This document shows, in pieces, positions 11,233-21,545 of a DNA stretch of 64,000 bases; within the stretch, counting starts at the first letter, position 1, and each line of letters opens with the position of its first letter. This DNA comes from Prorocentrum cordatum (Eukaryota; Sar; Dinophyceae; Prorocentrales; Prorocentraceae). The translations under genes and the position numbers were made by a program. The notes below the pieces were generated by a model, which was not told the DNA's origin, did not search any database, and saw only the letters and a list, made by a program, of their open reading frames with translations. The DNA lies in contig CAUYUJ010009846.1 in assembly GCA_963575745.1 (NCBI GenBank), forward strand, positions 345,001 to 409,000. Direction: 5' to 3'.

Positions 11233-11792
11233 CTCGGTGTCACATCTCCTGAGGATGTACGTGCTTCCTCAGTTTCGGCCTCTTCAGGCCAATTCTGGTA
11301 TCTAGGACTGTCACAACGCGATGCAGGGTGACAAATCTGCCAAGATGGAAAGTGTGAGGGCTCCTGGAGCGGATTCTGATCTGATTGCCGGAGGAGAAGG
11401 GAGGGGGGGAGGAGGAGGAAGAAGAAGTGGAGGATAGTTGTCGGTGGCTTGCGAGGTCTCCACAGGGCTTTGCAGGATTCCGGAGGCTTCCAGCAGGTAT
11501 CTGGAGGTGCCCAGGAGAAGGAGGGGAGGGGAGGGGGGTGCCCAGGAAAGGAGGGAAGGAGGGGCGGCATCTGGAGGTGCCCAAGAGTCCAAGAGAGGGA
11601 AGGGTGGGCGCGCAGGTCTTCTGCGCGCTGCTCTGGCTGGTCGTCAGGGAGTGGCTGCCCAGGTTCACCATGATACCCCTGGTCGGCGTCCTGTGCACGT
11701 CCACCAGTGCTCTCTGGCGCGTGACGGGGGCGGGGCCGGAGCAGGCAGCAGGGGGCACGGGAGGACTGGCCTCGAGGATGAAGTGTCGGTAT
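11233..11792. other. no gene recognised
   Basis: Contains purine-rich patches (11380-11430, 11510-11570). Overlapping frames on both strands; no domain seen. Confidence 0.4.
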
Positions 11793-11965
11793 CCTCTGGA
11801 GGAGGAGGAGGAGGAGGAAGAGGAGGAGAGGAAGGAGGAGGAGGAGGGTGGGGAGGAGGAGGAAGAGGAGGAGGGGGAGGAGGAGGAGGAGGAGGAGAGG
11901 GGGGAGTGGGTGGGGGGAATGGGAGGAGGAGGAGGAGGAGGAGGAGGAGGAAGAGGAGGGACAGG
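11793..11965 (+). repeat. GGA microsatellite
   Basis: Interrupted (GGA)n of about 170 bp. Confidence 0.9.
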
Positions 11966-13439
11966 GGCACGAGTCGGGCTTCTCTGGCGTTTGCAGTTCT
12001 TGTCGGGCCTCCAGAGCAAGGAGGCCCCCAGAGGACCCTGTCCGTCCGCCCTCCTCACAGGTCCCTCCTCGCCTCCTTGCGCGCGTATTCCCTCGACTTC
12101 GGTTTCCGAGGTCCAGTCTCGGACCCCGAGCGCCATCGAACACCGAGCTGGATCGGAAAGCTGCCCCCGGGAGGCGGACCGAGGAGCTGTGGGGCCCACG
12201 CGTTGGAGAATTGGATCCAGCAGAGGTCTGGGTCCGACGCGAATCCGTGCAAGCATCTCCGATTCCCCCGAGAGGCACAACAAAACATCCATCAGCATGA
12301 ACATTCGCCCCCAGCGGGCTGCACGCGTCGGGCAGGGGGTGCGCGCATGGGGGCCTCGGGGCGCGGGCCCGAGGAAGCCCAGGCGGGCCTCCGAGAGTTC
12401 TATTCTGCAGCAGTGGCGTGATCGACCGCATGCACGTGCCTGCTGCTAAGGTGCCGGGCTGCGGTGGTGTGATGGAGAGGGAGAGAGAAGGAGCTGGACG
12501 AAGGGGAGAAGGTTGTATGGTGTTGAAGCGTCCTGGCTCGCCTATTGCCCTACCAAACAATGTTATAATAATCTGTGTTGTGGTGTCCACGAAATGTTCT
12601 TAGAACGTGTATGGCGGAATCTGCCTTGTTTTACCACATCGGTATTGTGTTCTAAGAACAGTGTGTTGGTTATTACAGTGTTTTGGTTCTTACACATTTG
12701 GGGGTTCTACGAGCATTCCGTGGTAGGACTATAGGTATGCCAGGACGGTCGGTCCCTGCTCAAGTTGTAGGCCAGCTCGTGGCACGCGCTGTCACACCTT
12801 CATACGTGATCTGCCTCATGCTGTCCCGTTCGGCCGTAAACCAACGGGCGACAGCATTCGGCAGAGCACCGATTCCATGTTCGAACAGCTTCAGGCTGAC
12901 ACGAGGCCCACGTAAACCTAAATGCAACATTCCCGAAACGACGCTTGCATTTGGGGTTTTTGGTTCACTCCATCACGTAATCCGGCTGCGAGCGAGGGGA
13001 GGAAGTGAGAAGGGGCGGGCCTTCTCAGAAGGCTCGGAAGCCCCCCAGCCTTCTGCGAAGTTTCCTCAGCCTTCCCCGAAGGCCGAGAGAACTCCTCAGA
13101 AGGCGCCAGGGCTCCTGAGGAGCCCCCTCCGCCTTCTGACGAGGCCCTCTCCCTCTCACCTCCCCCCCGCCCCCGCTCGCCGCCGAGCAGTTGGACAGGA
13201 CTGGCCCAGTGGGTCTGGGCGCTCGGCCGGCGCCCGACCGTGGGGCATCCCCCTCGGGCCTCGCGCGCGCGCGCCTCGGTGCTCGCCCCGGCGCCGCCCG
13301 CGTGCACGCCGTGTGGGCACCGCCGCGCTCGCGTCGCACAGTCTGCACAGCACGGCCGGCGGCGCGGCGTATAGCGCAGCTCCCCCGGGTGCCCGGCGGA
13401 GTCGGGCGCCTCCTCGGGGCGCTCGCGGCAGCGCTTGTC
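11966..13439. other. GC-rich and AT-richer unique sequence, no gene recognised
   Basis: Around 12540-12730 the base composition falls and a small imperfect inverted repeat occurs, with GTTCTTAGAAC near 12596 and GTTCTAAGAAC near 12650. 13100-13440 is very GC-rich with alternating GCGCGC. Open frames exist on both strands without recognisable content. Confidence 0.4.
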
Positions 13440-14400
13440 GCCCGGCCCTGCTCGTCAAAAAGCAGCATCGCGTGCTCCGCGTGGCCTGCACAGCAGAGCT
13501 TGCACCTCGTATGCTGCGCAGCACGGCTGTGCGCCACACAGCCTGCACCACAGATGCTGCGCCGCGCGGCCTGTGCCACACTTCGCTTGCAGCACTCAGC
13601 TTGCACCGCACGGATGGCACAGCATACGTTTCACCGTGCCACGTGGCTTACACCACGCAGTTGCACAACAGCTCGGGCCGCCTACACTGCACTATGTAGC
13701 TGCTTCACGCAGATTGCATGTCAGTGCTCGCACCGCATTGCTTACACCGAAGATGCTGTACCTCCCAGTGTGCACAACCTGACTTGCACTATACACCTTG
13801 AATAGCCCACACTGCATAGAGCACACAACATACCGTGCATCATATAAGCTGGACTACATAGCTTGCACCACCCAGCTGGCACCACATAGCTTGCACCGTA
13901 GAGCATGCACCGCGCAGCTTGCATCACATAGCTTGCGCCACACGGGTTGCACCACTTCGCCTGCACCACACAGAGTGCAGTGCATATAGTTCACCGCCTT
14001 CCTTGCGCCACACCATATGGCTCACACCTAGTCTACACAACACAGCGGACAACATGTAGACAGCACAATACAGCTTGCACCGTATAGCACGCATTACGAA
14101 GATCGTGGTCCATTTATTGCACCACCCAGCTTGCTCCATATAGCTTGCACCACGACGCTTACCCCACATAGCTTGCACCACGTCTATAGCACGTCTGTCA
14201 GTCCACCGCGTAGTTTAGACCACGTAGTCTGTGCGCATACGCAAGTATAGATGGGATCGTATTGCACCTCGCAGTTTGCACCGTGCAGTCTGTACAACCT
14301 TGATTGAAGCACGTAGTGCGCACTACCTTGCTTACGCCACATCGTTTGCACCAGGTAGCTTGCGCCACATAGCTCACACATCCAACGCGCTATAAGTCAC
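13440..14400. repeat. 14-bp minisatellite
   Basis: Degenerate 14-bp units of the form AGCTTGCACCACAT run through most of this kilobase; the period is clearest at 13850-13980. Composition is lower in GC than the preceding block. Frames across it give repetitive Cys/Ala/Ser/Tyr peptides and are not gene evidence. Confidence 0.8.
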
Positions 14401-14779
14401 TGCGCGGGTTCCACGCTGGCAAGCATTGTATTGGACAGCACCGTCTGTGTATCACTGGCCTCGGTTTGTTCGTTGGTGTGGTAGGCGGTCAAGACACGGG
14501 CGATGGTCTTCGAGGTCTGTTTAGGTCGCACTATGGCGTCGGATTCGTTGATCAAGGGAGGTTATGCAAGAGACCCACGTGGGTGTTGCTACCGCACAGT
14601 GGAGCGCCACCCGGACAAGCTCTAATTGTGATTCTACAGGGCGCGCCCGTGCACCCCGCCAAAGCAACGAAGGTCATCGCAATCCCGTGTCAGCCTCTCA
14701 ACTTCCCCCATGCTTAGGTTGGCAAATAGAGTACAGGAGGTCCACAGAGAAAATCAGCCAGGTTTGGGTTTCCAGATGT
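14401..14779. other. no gene recognised
   Basis: Moderate-GC sequence with short frames only; nothing recognised. Confidence 0.4.
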
Positions 14780-14975
14780 TTTGAAGTTCTGTTAGGTTTT
14801 CGGATTTTCCCAGGCGTTGGCTTAGAGATTTTGTTTGAGGTTTGAGATTTTCGCAGGTTTAGGTGTTGGCTTACAGATGTTTGGAGGCTTGAGATGTTCA
14901 CAGGTTTGGGGCTTAGAGTGTGTTTGCAGTTTTTGTTTTCAGGATTGAGATGTCCGCAGGTTTTGGCTTACTGTA
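14780..14975 (+). repeat. ~60-bp T/G-rich tandem repeat, about three units
   Basis: Three diverged units contain TTGGCTTAGAGAT or TTGGCTTACAGAT, GAGGTTTGAGAT and CGCAGGTTT-like blocks. Confidence 0.65.
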
Positions 14976-15382
14976 AAGCTCGTTTGATGATGTGTAGACT
15001 TTGAGTTTCTTCGCTCGATATGGCGGTGGACCACCTGTAGTCGCTATTGCCGGACCTAACCCCATGCTGCTTCGCAGCTTCGTCCGTGCAGGGGCTCGCT
15101 CGGGGATGGTCAGACCCCCACCCTGACACGTGGATTCGGGAATTGCCCGTTTTCGGTTCTCGAGGGGGCGCCGCGGCCGCCATTTTCCGGGCCTACCCCG
15201 CCAGGTTTGGGCCCGAGGTCGTCTTCACTAAACCACGTTTTGGCAAAGGGGGTCCTGTCCATTCCCGACCCGCTCAGACGCGGCACCCTTCCCTCGCGTC
15301 AGAGGCGCTCCTGTGCCAGCTGGGTCTGGCAGCGCCCCTCCCCCCCCCCAGCAGCACTTTCGAGCGGCTGGCTCCAGACATC
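14976..15382. other. no gene recognised
   Basis: Precedes the purine tract. One plus-strand frame from 15047 runs into poly-Gly/Glu coding and is not supported. Confidence 0.4.
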
Positions 15383-15592
15383 GGAGGAGGAGGAGGAGGA
15401 GGAGGAGGAGGAGGAGGAGGCGGAAAGGGCGGAGGCGGCGGAGGAGGAGGAAAGAGCGCAGAAGGAGGAGGAGGAGGAGGAGGAGGAGAAGAGGAGGAGG
15501 AGGAGGAGGAGGCGGAAAGGGCGGGGGCGGCGGAGGAGGAGGAAAGAGCGCAGAAGGAGGAGGAGGAGGAGGAGGAGGAGGAGGAGAAGATG
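15383..15592 (+). repeat. GGA-rich compound repeat
   Basis: (GGA)n with two copies of a distinctive interruption: GGCGGAAAGGGCGG followed by GGAAAGAGCGCAGAAGG, at about 15416-15470 and 15510-15563. The same compound motif recurs at 19350-19430, on the other side of the RNase H element. Confidence 0.9.
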
Positions 15593-15690
15593 ATGATGAC
15601 ACGCCCGCGGTCGCGGGTCGCCCCCTCGGGGGCCGCCGCGCCCGAGCGCCCGCGGCCGCGGGCACTCAGCGCGGCCAGAGCCGCTGCGGC

Positions 15691-16620
15691 CTAACCCCTC
15701 GCCGCGCAGGGGGTGATGCGGCTGGAGCGGCTCGCCCCAGCCGCCTCCGCGCCGCCCCTGGGAGGCACCTCCAGGGCCACAGGCGCCGTGCAGGAAGTAC
15801 TCCGCGTAGTACCCCACGTATTAGCGTCAGCTGCTCCCTGCGTCTCGTCAGGCGCTGCCCACGTCCGCTGCGGCCTAACCCCTCGCCGCGCAGGGGAAGG
15901 GCGGCTAGGGCAGGTCGCCCCAGCCGCCTCCGCGCCGCCCCTGGGTGACACATCCAGGGCCACTGGCGCTGCATAGGGAGTGCTCCGCGTAGTACCCCGC
16001 GTCGCGACGCCATCATCTCCTCCCTGTGTCTCGTGGGGCGCTGCCAGGAGCCACCGCGGCCTAACCCCTCGCCGCGCAGGGGACATGCGGTGAGGGCAGA
16101 GCGCCCCAGCCGTCTCCGCGCCGCCCCTGGGGGACACATCCAGGGCCACAGGCGCTGTGCAGGCCGTACTCCACGTAGTACCCCGCGTCGGGTCACCAGC
16201 AGCTCCCTTCGTCTCGTCGGGCGCTGCCCGCAGCCTCTGCGGCCTAACCCCTCGCCGCGCAGGGGGCAGGCGGCTAGGGCAGGCCGCCCCAGTCGCCTCC
16301 ACGCCGCCCCTGGGAGACACATCCAGGGCCACAGGCTCTGTGCAGGGAGTACTCCTCGTAGCGCCCCGCGTCGTAGCATCGGCAACGCCCTGTGTCGCGT
16401 CGGGCGCTGCCACCATCCGCTGCGGCCTAACCCCTCGCCGCGCAGGGGACAGGCGGCTAGGGTGGATCACCCCAGCCGCCTCCGCGCCGCCCCTGGGAGA
16501 CACATCCAGGGCCACAGGCGCTGTGCAGGCTGTACTCCGCGTAGTACCCCACCTCGTAGCGCCAGCAGCTCCCTGGAATGCGCCCTCAGACGCAGCTCGC
16601 CGACCACGCTGCCCCTGGCT
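15691..16620 (-). repeat. 183-bp (61-codon) tandem repeat in the element's C-terminus
   Basis: Five units marked by CTAACCCCTCGCCGCGCAGG at 15691, 15875, 16061, 16244 and about 16427, plus a partial sixth. Spacings of 183-186 preserve the frame except for the last interval of 184, which shifts it and brings in the stop. Frame conservation over the other units suggests the repeat expanded while coding. Confidence 0.85.
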
Positions 16621-19350
16621 GGGCGCCTCCATTGCTATTGGCTCGGCTCTTCTTCTCGAGGAACTCCTCGTAGTACTTGCCACCGCAGCCACTGCCTGGC
16701 CTCGGAAGCTGCCCGTGTTCTCTGCGCGGTCTCGAGCAGCATGTTTCCCGCTGTGGTTGCCGCTGAGCGCCTGGGCGCCCATGATTGCCTCCAACGTCTG
16801 CTTCTCGAGAGCCCCGCTTGCCCTTCCCATGGGATTCGGCCCATGGTCCTTCTGCCCGCTCTCAGTGCGTCGTCCCGATGCCGCCTGAAAAAGTGCCCAG
16901 AGACTTGGCTGCCGTGCTCGCCCTCTCTGCTGCGCACCTCCATCATGCGGTTGAGGCCCTGCTCCTGCCTCCTTTCCGCCGCGACTGCTCGGCTGGGGCC
17001 CTGCTCCTGCCCCCTTTCCGACGCGGTCCCTGGCGAGAACGCTGTCTCCGTCATGTGGTTGAGGCCCTGCTCCTGCCTCCTTTCCACCTTCGCTGCTCGG
17101 CTGAGGCCCTGCTCCTGCCTCCTTTCCGTCTCGGCTGCAGCGTGCACCGTCATCGACACCGACTCCGTCTTCAGCGGCTGCGGGTAGGGGATCGCCATGC
17201 TGTTGTGCCACAGGGGACACACCATTGACGTGGCGACGCTGAAGTGCCTCAGGCGCACTGGCCGCCATGGACTCAGTGGGCGCCCCCGTTCCCGTGCAAG
17301 CACTACCCCCATGTTGAGGGTTGGTCGCTTCAGGATCTCCGTGTCGCGTGCGTCCGAGTATCGTGTTGTTGTCGTCGTCCTGCTCGCGCTTCGCCTTTTC
17401 CTTTGCCTTTATCCTTTCCATCATTGCTGCCATCTTGTGCTCGTACCCCGTGTCCTCCGCCATCGCCACAGGTCGACTGACACAGGTCTTCGAGATCAGA
17501 GGGGGCAGGGTCTTGGGCATGAGCTTGCACAGCGGGATCGTCAAGTCCATGTGCCTCGCCAGCGTCTTGTGTGGGCCCAAACCCCGCCGTAGATTCGTCA
17601 GTACTTCTATGCCTTGTCGGGTTGGTGGCTTGCACTGCCTCCTGAGCTTCTGCCGTCGACGTTGTTGTGCCCAAGCACCGCAGCCAACACAGACAAAGAC
17701 CGTGGGGACCGCGTCGTCGCTGAGCCCGTCACCCTTCTGGTTCACCGCCACGAGGTGATGTCCGAGTGGTTGGTTGAGGAATGCCTTGAGGAAAGTAGGT
17801 GTGCCAGCACAGCCATTGAGCATAATATCCATCCCTGGGCTGTTGATCTTCAAGCACGCCTTGCATTGAAGACCGAACCTTCCTTCCTCCCACTGGTGCC
17901 ATCCATCGGTGCGCGTACTCCTTACCCTCTTTGCCTGGGCAGCTCGCCTTGCCCATCGCTCTTGAACATCACGATCAAACAAGGGTAGCACGGCCGCAAC
18001 CAACTTCGCAAAGTTCTTGATCCTCACGGTGGCCGTGTCTATAGCCTTCGCGAAATCCTCGCTGATGGCTGCATGCATCGCCGCACCAGCTTTGGCTCGT
18101 ACGTCCGCATAGACATTGGCATATGGGAGCCTCCTTGTGGCCATATCCAGGCCAGCATACTCCGCTCCCGAACGGTGTGCCTTCACGTGCGTCACGCTGC
18201 GGAGGAAGCGGAATCCAGGAAGGCTCTGAGCAAACATGGCCACGCACGCGTATGCCGACTTGGACCGTAACTGCTGCGCGTGCGTGAGAGCCGCCAGCCT
18301 GACCGTGCCCATGAAGTCCGCGTATCCATCGGTAGGTCGGTCTGCCACCTGTCCTGTGTACGCGTAGGCTAGGTACTCCGCCATCGCCGAGGATTGCGGA
18401 AGCGACGCTGGCACTGGGGCGTGCATCGTACATAGTACTTTGTCCGAATGTGGATCCATTAAAGCGATAGCCCATCCAGCACGTTGGAGCTCCAGGATAT
18501 CTGGCTTCGTGCAGCTCCCGTCGAAAGAAAGCTCCATCTCCAGATCCGTCTCAGCAAGCACTGTCGCAGCCATGGTCTCGGGCGTGCAATCGAAATCGTT
18601 GCCATCACCGTCGAGAATCACGCTGCCAGTACCGAGTTGCATGTCAGGAATTTCCCACTCAGGATATGCGAAGGCCCCTTGGGTGACGACACGATCATCT
18701 GGCGCTTGGCGTAGCTCCTGAAGGAACGACTCGGGGATTTCAGCTTCTTGTCGTGCTTCTACGACTTCTGGACGAGTGCACTCCGCCAGCCTATGCACCA
18801 GCGTGTCCTCATCCCCACATTCGCACTTGCCGTCCGTGAGGTATCCTTTCTCCTTCGCTTTTTGACGTGTCCATACTCCATCACATGCGCAGTTCATGAT
18901 ACAGAACTTCTGATATTTGTTGAACTTCCTGGACTTGACATGTCGCCGAAGAATATCGAAGGTGACTCTTGTGTAAGGCTGCATGTCCCACTTCTCCGCA
19001 AGTGCCTTTTCATGCTGCACTGCTAGGCCTTGCCTCAACATCATTCCAAGAAGGCCAGGGGTGAGTTGCCCTACATGCACCTCATCACCTCGATGGTTGA
19101 TCCAGAGGCACCCTGTACGCGTTTGCCACCCAGCTCGTTGTACTGAGAGTGCTGCGCGCTGAAGGGGACCACGTGTCTTACTCCACTGCTTGACCACTCC
19201 AGGTTCGGTAACTGCCCTTCTCCACCAGGCTTCCAGCAATGCGAGTGGAACAGCTGCGGTATCAGGCCTGGCTGTGGCGGCCCACACCATCCTTGACCAT
19301 TGGAGGGCAGGAGCCAGTGCTTGCGTGGCAGCAGGGTCGCCTAGCAGCAC
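15691..19350 (-). CDS. 5'-truncated LINE-type protein with zinc knuckle and RNase H
   Basis: A 1219-codon minus-strand frame with no reverse transcriptase; its first codon is GTG at the edge of a GGA repeat, so the true start is lost. Domains by residue: a knuckle CEC at 176-178 with H186 and C191, typical of the region after RT in LINE-type proteins; RNase H with D277 (SFDGSC), E325 (SAMAEYLA), probable D345, H392 (VKAHRS) and D416 (YADVRAK); then two modules with CxxC pairs (C496/C499 and C554/C557), each followed by a later Cys (C514, C573). The rest is low complexity, with GAGPQP repeats and 61-residue PARRGVRPQR repeats. RNase H would remove RNA from the RNA:DNA hybrid during retrotransposition. 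Without an RT this copy is not autonomous. The frame ends in the last repeat unit through a one-nucleotide change in period. Confidence 0.75.
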   Translation of the reverse strand: MLLGDPAATQALAPALQWSRMVWAATARPDTAAVPLALLEAWWRRAVTEPGVVKQWSKTRGPLQRAALSVQRAGWQTRTGCLWINHRGDEVHVGQLTPGLLGMMLRQGLAVQHEKALAEKWDMQPYTRVTFDILRRHVKSRKFNKYQKFCIMNCACDGVWTRQKAKEKGYLTDGKCECGDEDTLVHRLAECTRPEVVEARQEAEIPESFLQELRQAPDDRVVTQGAFAYPEWEIPDMQLGTGSVILDGDGNDFDCTPETMAATVLAETDLEMELSFDGSCTKPDILELQRAGWAIALMDPHSDKVLCTMHAPVPASLPQSSAMAEYLAYAYTGQVADRPTDGYADFMGTVRLAALTHAQQLRSKSAYACVAMFAQSLPGFRFLRSVTHVKAHRSGAEYAGLDMATRRLPYANVYADVRAKAGAAMHAAISEDFAKAIDTATVRIKNFAKLVAAVLPLFDRDVQERWARRAAQAKRVRSTRTDGWHQWEEGRFGLQCKACLKINSPGMDIMLNGCAGTPTFLKAFLNQPLGHHLVAVNQKGDGLSDDAVPTVFVCVGCGAWAQQRRRQKLRRQCKPPTRQGIEVLTNLRRGLGPHKTLARHMDLTIPLCKLMPKTLPPLISKTCVSRPVAMAEDTGYEHKMAAMMERIKAKEKAKREQDDDNNTILGRTRHGDPEATNPQHGGSACTGTGAPTESMAASAPEALQRRHVNGVSPVAQQHGDPLPAAAEDGVGVDDGARCSRDGKEAGAGPQPSSEGGKEAGAGPQPHDGDSVLARDRVGKGAGAGPQPSSRGGKEAGAGPQPHDGGAQQRGRARQPSLWALFQAASGRRTESGQKDHGPNPMGRASGALEKQTLEAIMGAQALSGNHSGKHAARDRAENTGSFRGQAVAAVASTTRSSSRRRAEPIAMEAPSQGQRGRRAASEGAFQGAAGATRWGTTRSTACTAPVALDVSPRGGAEAAGVIHPSRLSPARRGVRPQRMVAAPDATQGVADATTRGATRSTPCTEPVALDVSPRGGVEATGAACPSRLPPARRGVRPQRLRAAPDETKGAAGDPTRGTTWSTACTAPVALDVSPRGGAETAGALCPHRMSPARRGVRPRWLLAAPHETQGGDDGVATRGTTRSTPYAAPVALDVSPRGGAEAAGATCPSRPSPARRGVRPQRTWAAPDETQGAADANTWGTTRSTSCTAPVALEVPPRGGAEAAGASRSSRITPCAARG
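16950..17130 (-). repeat. GAGPQP-coding short repeat
   Basis: Four GGCCCTGCTCCTGCC blocks spaced about 45-65 bp apart inside the minus-strand frame. They encode a Gly-Ala-Gly-Pro-Gln-Pro motif. Confidence 0.75.
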
Positions 19351-19450
19351 CAGGAGGCGGAGGAGGAAAGGGCGGAGGCGGAGGAGGAGGAGGAGGAAAG
19401 AGCGCAGAAGGAGGAGTAGGAGGAGGAGGAGACGGAGGAGGAGGAGTCCT
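19350..19450 (+). repeat. GGA-rich compound repeat at the 5' edge of the truncated element
   Basis: Carries the same GGAAAGGGCGGAGGCGG and GGAAAGAGCGCAGAAGG interruptions as 15383-15592, in the same orientation. Confidence 0.9.
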
Positions 19451-19574
19451 CGCGCTGGATTGAGGTCGGCTTGGACGCCCGCGGCGGAGAGCGGGGAGAA
19501 TCCTGACGCGACCCTTCAGCGTGCCCGTCGGCGCAGTCGAGTTTGTGGCCCTCGCCGCGCCTTGAAGCCTAGAG

Positions 19575-19735
19575 TTACGTCGGGCACGTCCCTCTACAGG
19601 ACGAATATTCGAAAATAGTGAATACGAATATGGAGACGTTTTTGGGGTATGTTTGAACCATGCTTGAGTGATTGGGACAGACCGGCAAAGGCACATTCGA
19701 ATTTGGGTGGTATCGTACTACACTGGAAACCGTGG
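19575..19735. mobile_element. Family-1 element, right end decayed
   Basis: The left terminus TTACGTCGGGCACGTCCCTC is followed by TACAGG and an AT-rich interior (GAATATTCGAAAATAG, GGGGTATGTTTGAACCATG) that matches other Family-1 interiors. No clear right terminus. GCCTAGAG on the left and GCCTACGA near 19737 could be a degraded duplication, but the end is uncertain. Confidence 0.55.
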
Positions 19736-19739
19736 AGCC

Positions 19740-20480
19740 TACGAAAATGGCGATGGCTTCGTAGTTCGCAGTCCCCAGGGACGGCGAGGTCTCATTTGCG
19801 TTGGACGCTACTACGCTGAACCTCCTCCCTCTGGAACCCCCTGCTAGAGGGAACAAAACATGGACATTCCCCCCTTCTCCCAAATTCAAAGTTGGCACAT
19901 GCGGAGGAGATTGCGGTCGAAGTGCAACTCATCAGATCCACCGCCAATTTTGGACTTGGGGGGAGGGGGAGGCGATGACCGATCAATGCGGCATGAGTGC
20001 TCGCTTTTTTTCTGTCCGAGGCCTGTTCTTCGGACCCCGATGAGCCCACGAAAGTTGCGACAGTGTTGTATGTACTTCGCAGCCCCCCCGGGGCGGCGAG
20101 ATGTCATCCCTGGCCGGGGCAGGACTGCGCTCCTCTGGACCCCCCAGGAGCCCCAGATCGTGACGACGGTTTTTGCATGTTTCAGCCCCTGTGGGCAGCG
20201 ATGGCTCATCCCTTGGCATCGCTCGCGCGTGTGCATTTTTCCTCGGCGAGGATCTTCGAGGAGCATCCTGGATCATCTTGCGAAACGTGCACGCGCGAAA
20301 TCGAACAGCGCACGGGGAATGGACGTCCGAGCGATGGCGAGTCCAGGGACAGCGAGGTCCCATCCTGACATGGGTCGTACTGTAATGCGCCGGAGACCCC
20401 CCAGGGGCCTACGGGAGCTGGGATGGCTTCGCAGATCGCAGTCCCCAGGGACGGCGAGGTCTCATTCGGGTCGTGCGCAG
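19740..20480 (-). repeat. dispersed units of the ~100-bp family, opposite orientation
   Basis: Blocks such as CTTCGTAGTTCGCAGTCCCC then AGGGACGGCGAGGTCTCATT (19757-19796), TTGCGACAGTG...CTTCGCAGCCCCCCCGG (20053-20092) and GATCGCAGTCCCCAGGGACG (20433-20452) are reverse-complement relatives of the 1640-3446 array. Unit spacing is irregular and other sequence is interspersed. Confidence 0.65.
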
Positions 20481-20493
20481 GGCCGCACTACTC

Positions 20494-20647
20494 TTGAGTC
20501 GGGCCCGTCCCTCTACAGGAGGGATATCCAAAAATGGTAAAAACACAGTCAGGGGACCAATGCTTGACTACGTCCGAGCATGTCTGGAGCATTGTCAGGA
20601 TGTGCGTCGGCCAAAAACCGCCTCTGGGGGGGACATGCCCGACCCAA
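20494..20647. mobile_element. Family-1 inverted-repeat element, 154 bp
   Basis: The left terminus is TTGAGTCGGGCCCGTCCCTC then TACAGG; the right is GGGACATGCCCGACCCAA. The flanks CACTACTC (20486-20493) and CACTGCCC (20648-20655) agree at 6 of 8 positions, as expected for an aged 8-bp target duplication. Non-coding. Confidence 0.75.
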
Positions 20648-20850
20648 CACTGCCCTGGACCCCCCCGGGGGGCTTCCGAGGGCGGTGACCGCCTCGGAGG
20701 TCGCAGCCCCCAGGGCATCGGCGGGGCATCGGAGGCAGGGCAGGAGGCAGGGAGCCAGGAGGCAGGGAGCGAGGAGGAGGACGCAGGACGTCGCCGAGCG
20801 CGTCCCACTGCTCGCAAAGTGCCGACTCACAAGCGTCCGAAGAACACATG

Positions 20851-20970
20851 TCTGCTTTGATGTCACGTATCGTGGAGCCCCCGCGGGAGATCTGGGCCAT
20901 TTGCGAGCGGTCTGCTTTGATGGCATGTATCGTGGAGCCCCCGCGGGAGATCCGGGCCATTTGCGAGTGG
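20851..20970 (+). repeat. 60-bp tandem duplication
   Basis: Units 20851-20910 and 20911-20970 differ at only about four positions; both contain GGAGCCCCCGCGGGAGATC. A recent duplication. Confidence 0.95.
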
Positions 20971-21196
20971 TCACCTTGCGAGTAGTGGAGCGCGCCTGTC
21001 TAGGACGGAGGCGGGAGGGAGGAGGAGCGCAGGAGGCCTGGGGGAAAAGAAGAAAAACATCTGAATGGAGTCAGGCGATCGCCAGCAATGATCAAGGGGG
21101 CGTGGATTAGCGACGGGTCCCGTGTCCATCGGGAAGCGCAGATTTCCGCCGCCGGACGAGGCAGCACCGGCCGCATTTCGGGGAGGCCACCTCCCC

Positions 21197-21238
21197 CGAT
21201 CCATGGATTTGGCGACCGCGCGCCAAATCCATGGATCG
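21197..21238. other. 18-bp perfect inverted repeat
   Basis: CGATCCATGGATTTGGCG and its exact reverse complement are separated by ACCGCG. Each arm also contains the palindrome ATCCATGGAT. Could be a cruciform or a protein-binding site. Confidence 0.85.
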
Positions 21239-21439
21239 CTGATCCGTGTGTGCGCGCCCCCGACGGAGCAGCGAGAGCGAGGGGGGCGTGAGCGAGAGCT
21301 GGGGCGATGCGAGAGCAGGGGCGGCGCCCGCTCTCTGTGCCCTCACGGGGCCCGGTCACCATGTGTGGCCTGGCTGCGTTTCCGCACCGTCCCGCCACCG
21401 CGCTGCAGGTGGAGGGGAGAGGATCTCGGACGCTGCAGG

Positions 21440-21545
21440 ACCCCCTGGGGCGGCGACTCCGGCGCCGCCCCTGGCGCGCTCCGTCGCGCCAGGGCGGGGG
21501 GATCCAGCGCCGATCCACGAGACTCCCGCGGACCTTCAAGTCTTT
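21440..21545. mobile_element. fragment of a GC-rich foldback family
   Basis: GGCGCCGCCCCTGGCGCGCT and GGGGATCCAGCGCCGATCC resemble one half of the foldback sequences at 33825-33965 and 44890-45005. Confidence 0.45.

Noticed and set aside
10505-11305. poly-Ile, poly-His or poly-Asp proteins
   Set aside because: They come from CAT and GAC microsatellites.
13440-14400. Cys-rich repetitive peptides
   Set aside because: Generated by the 14-bp minisatellite, which shifts frame every unit.
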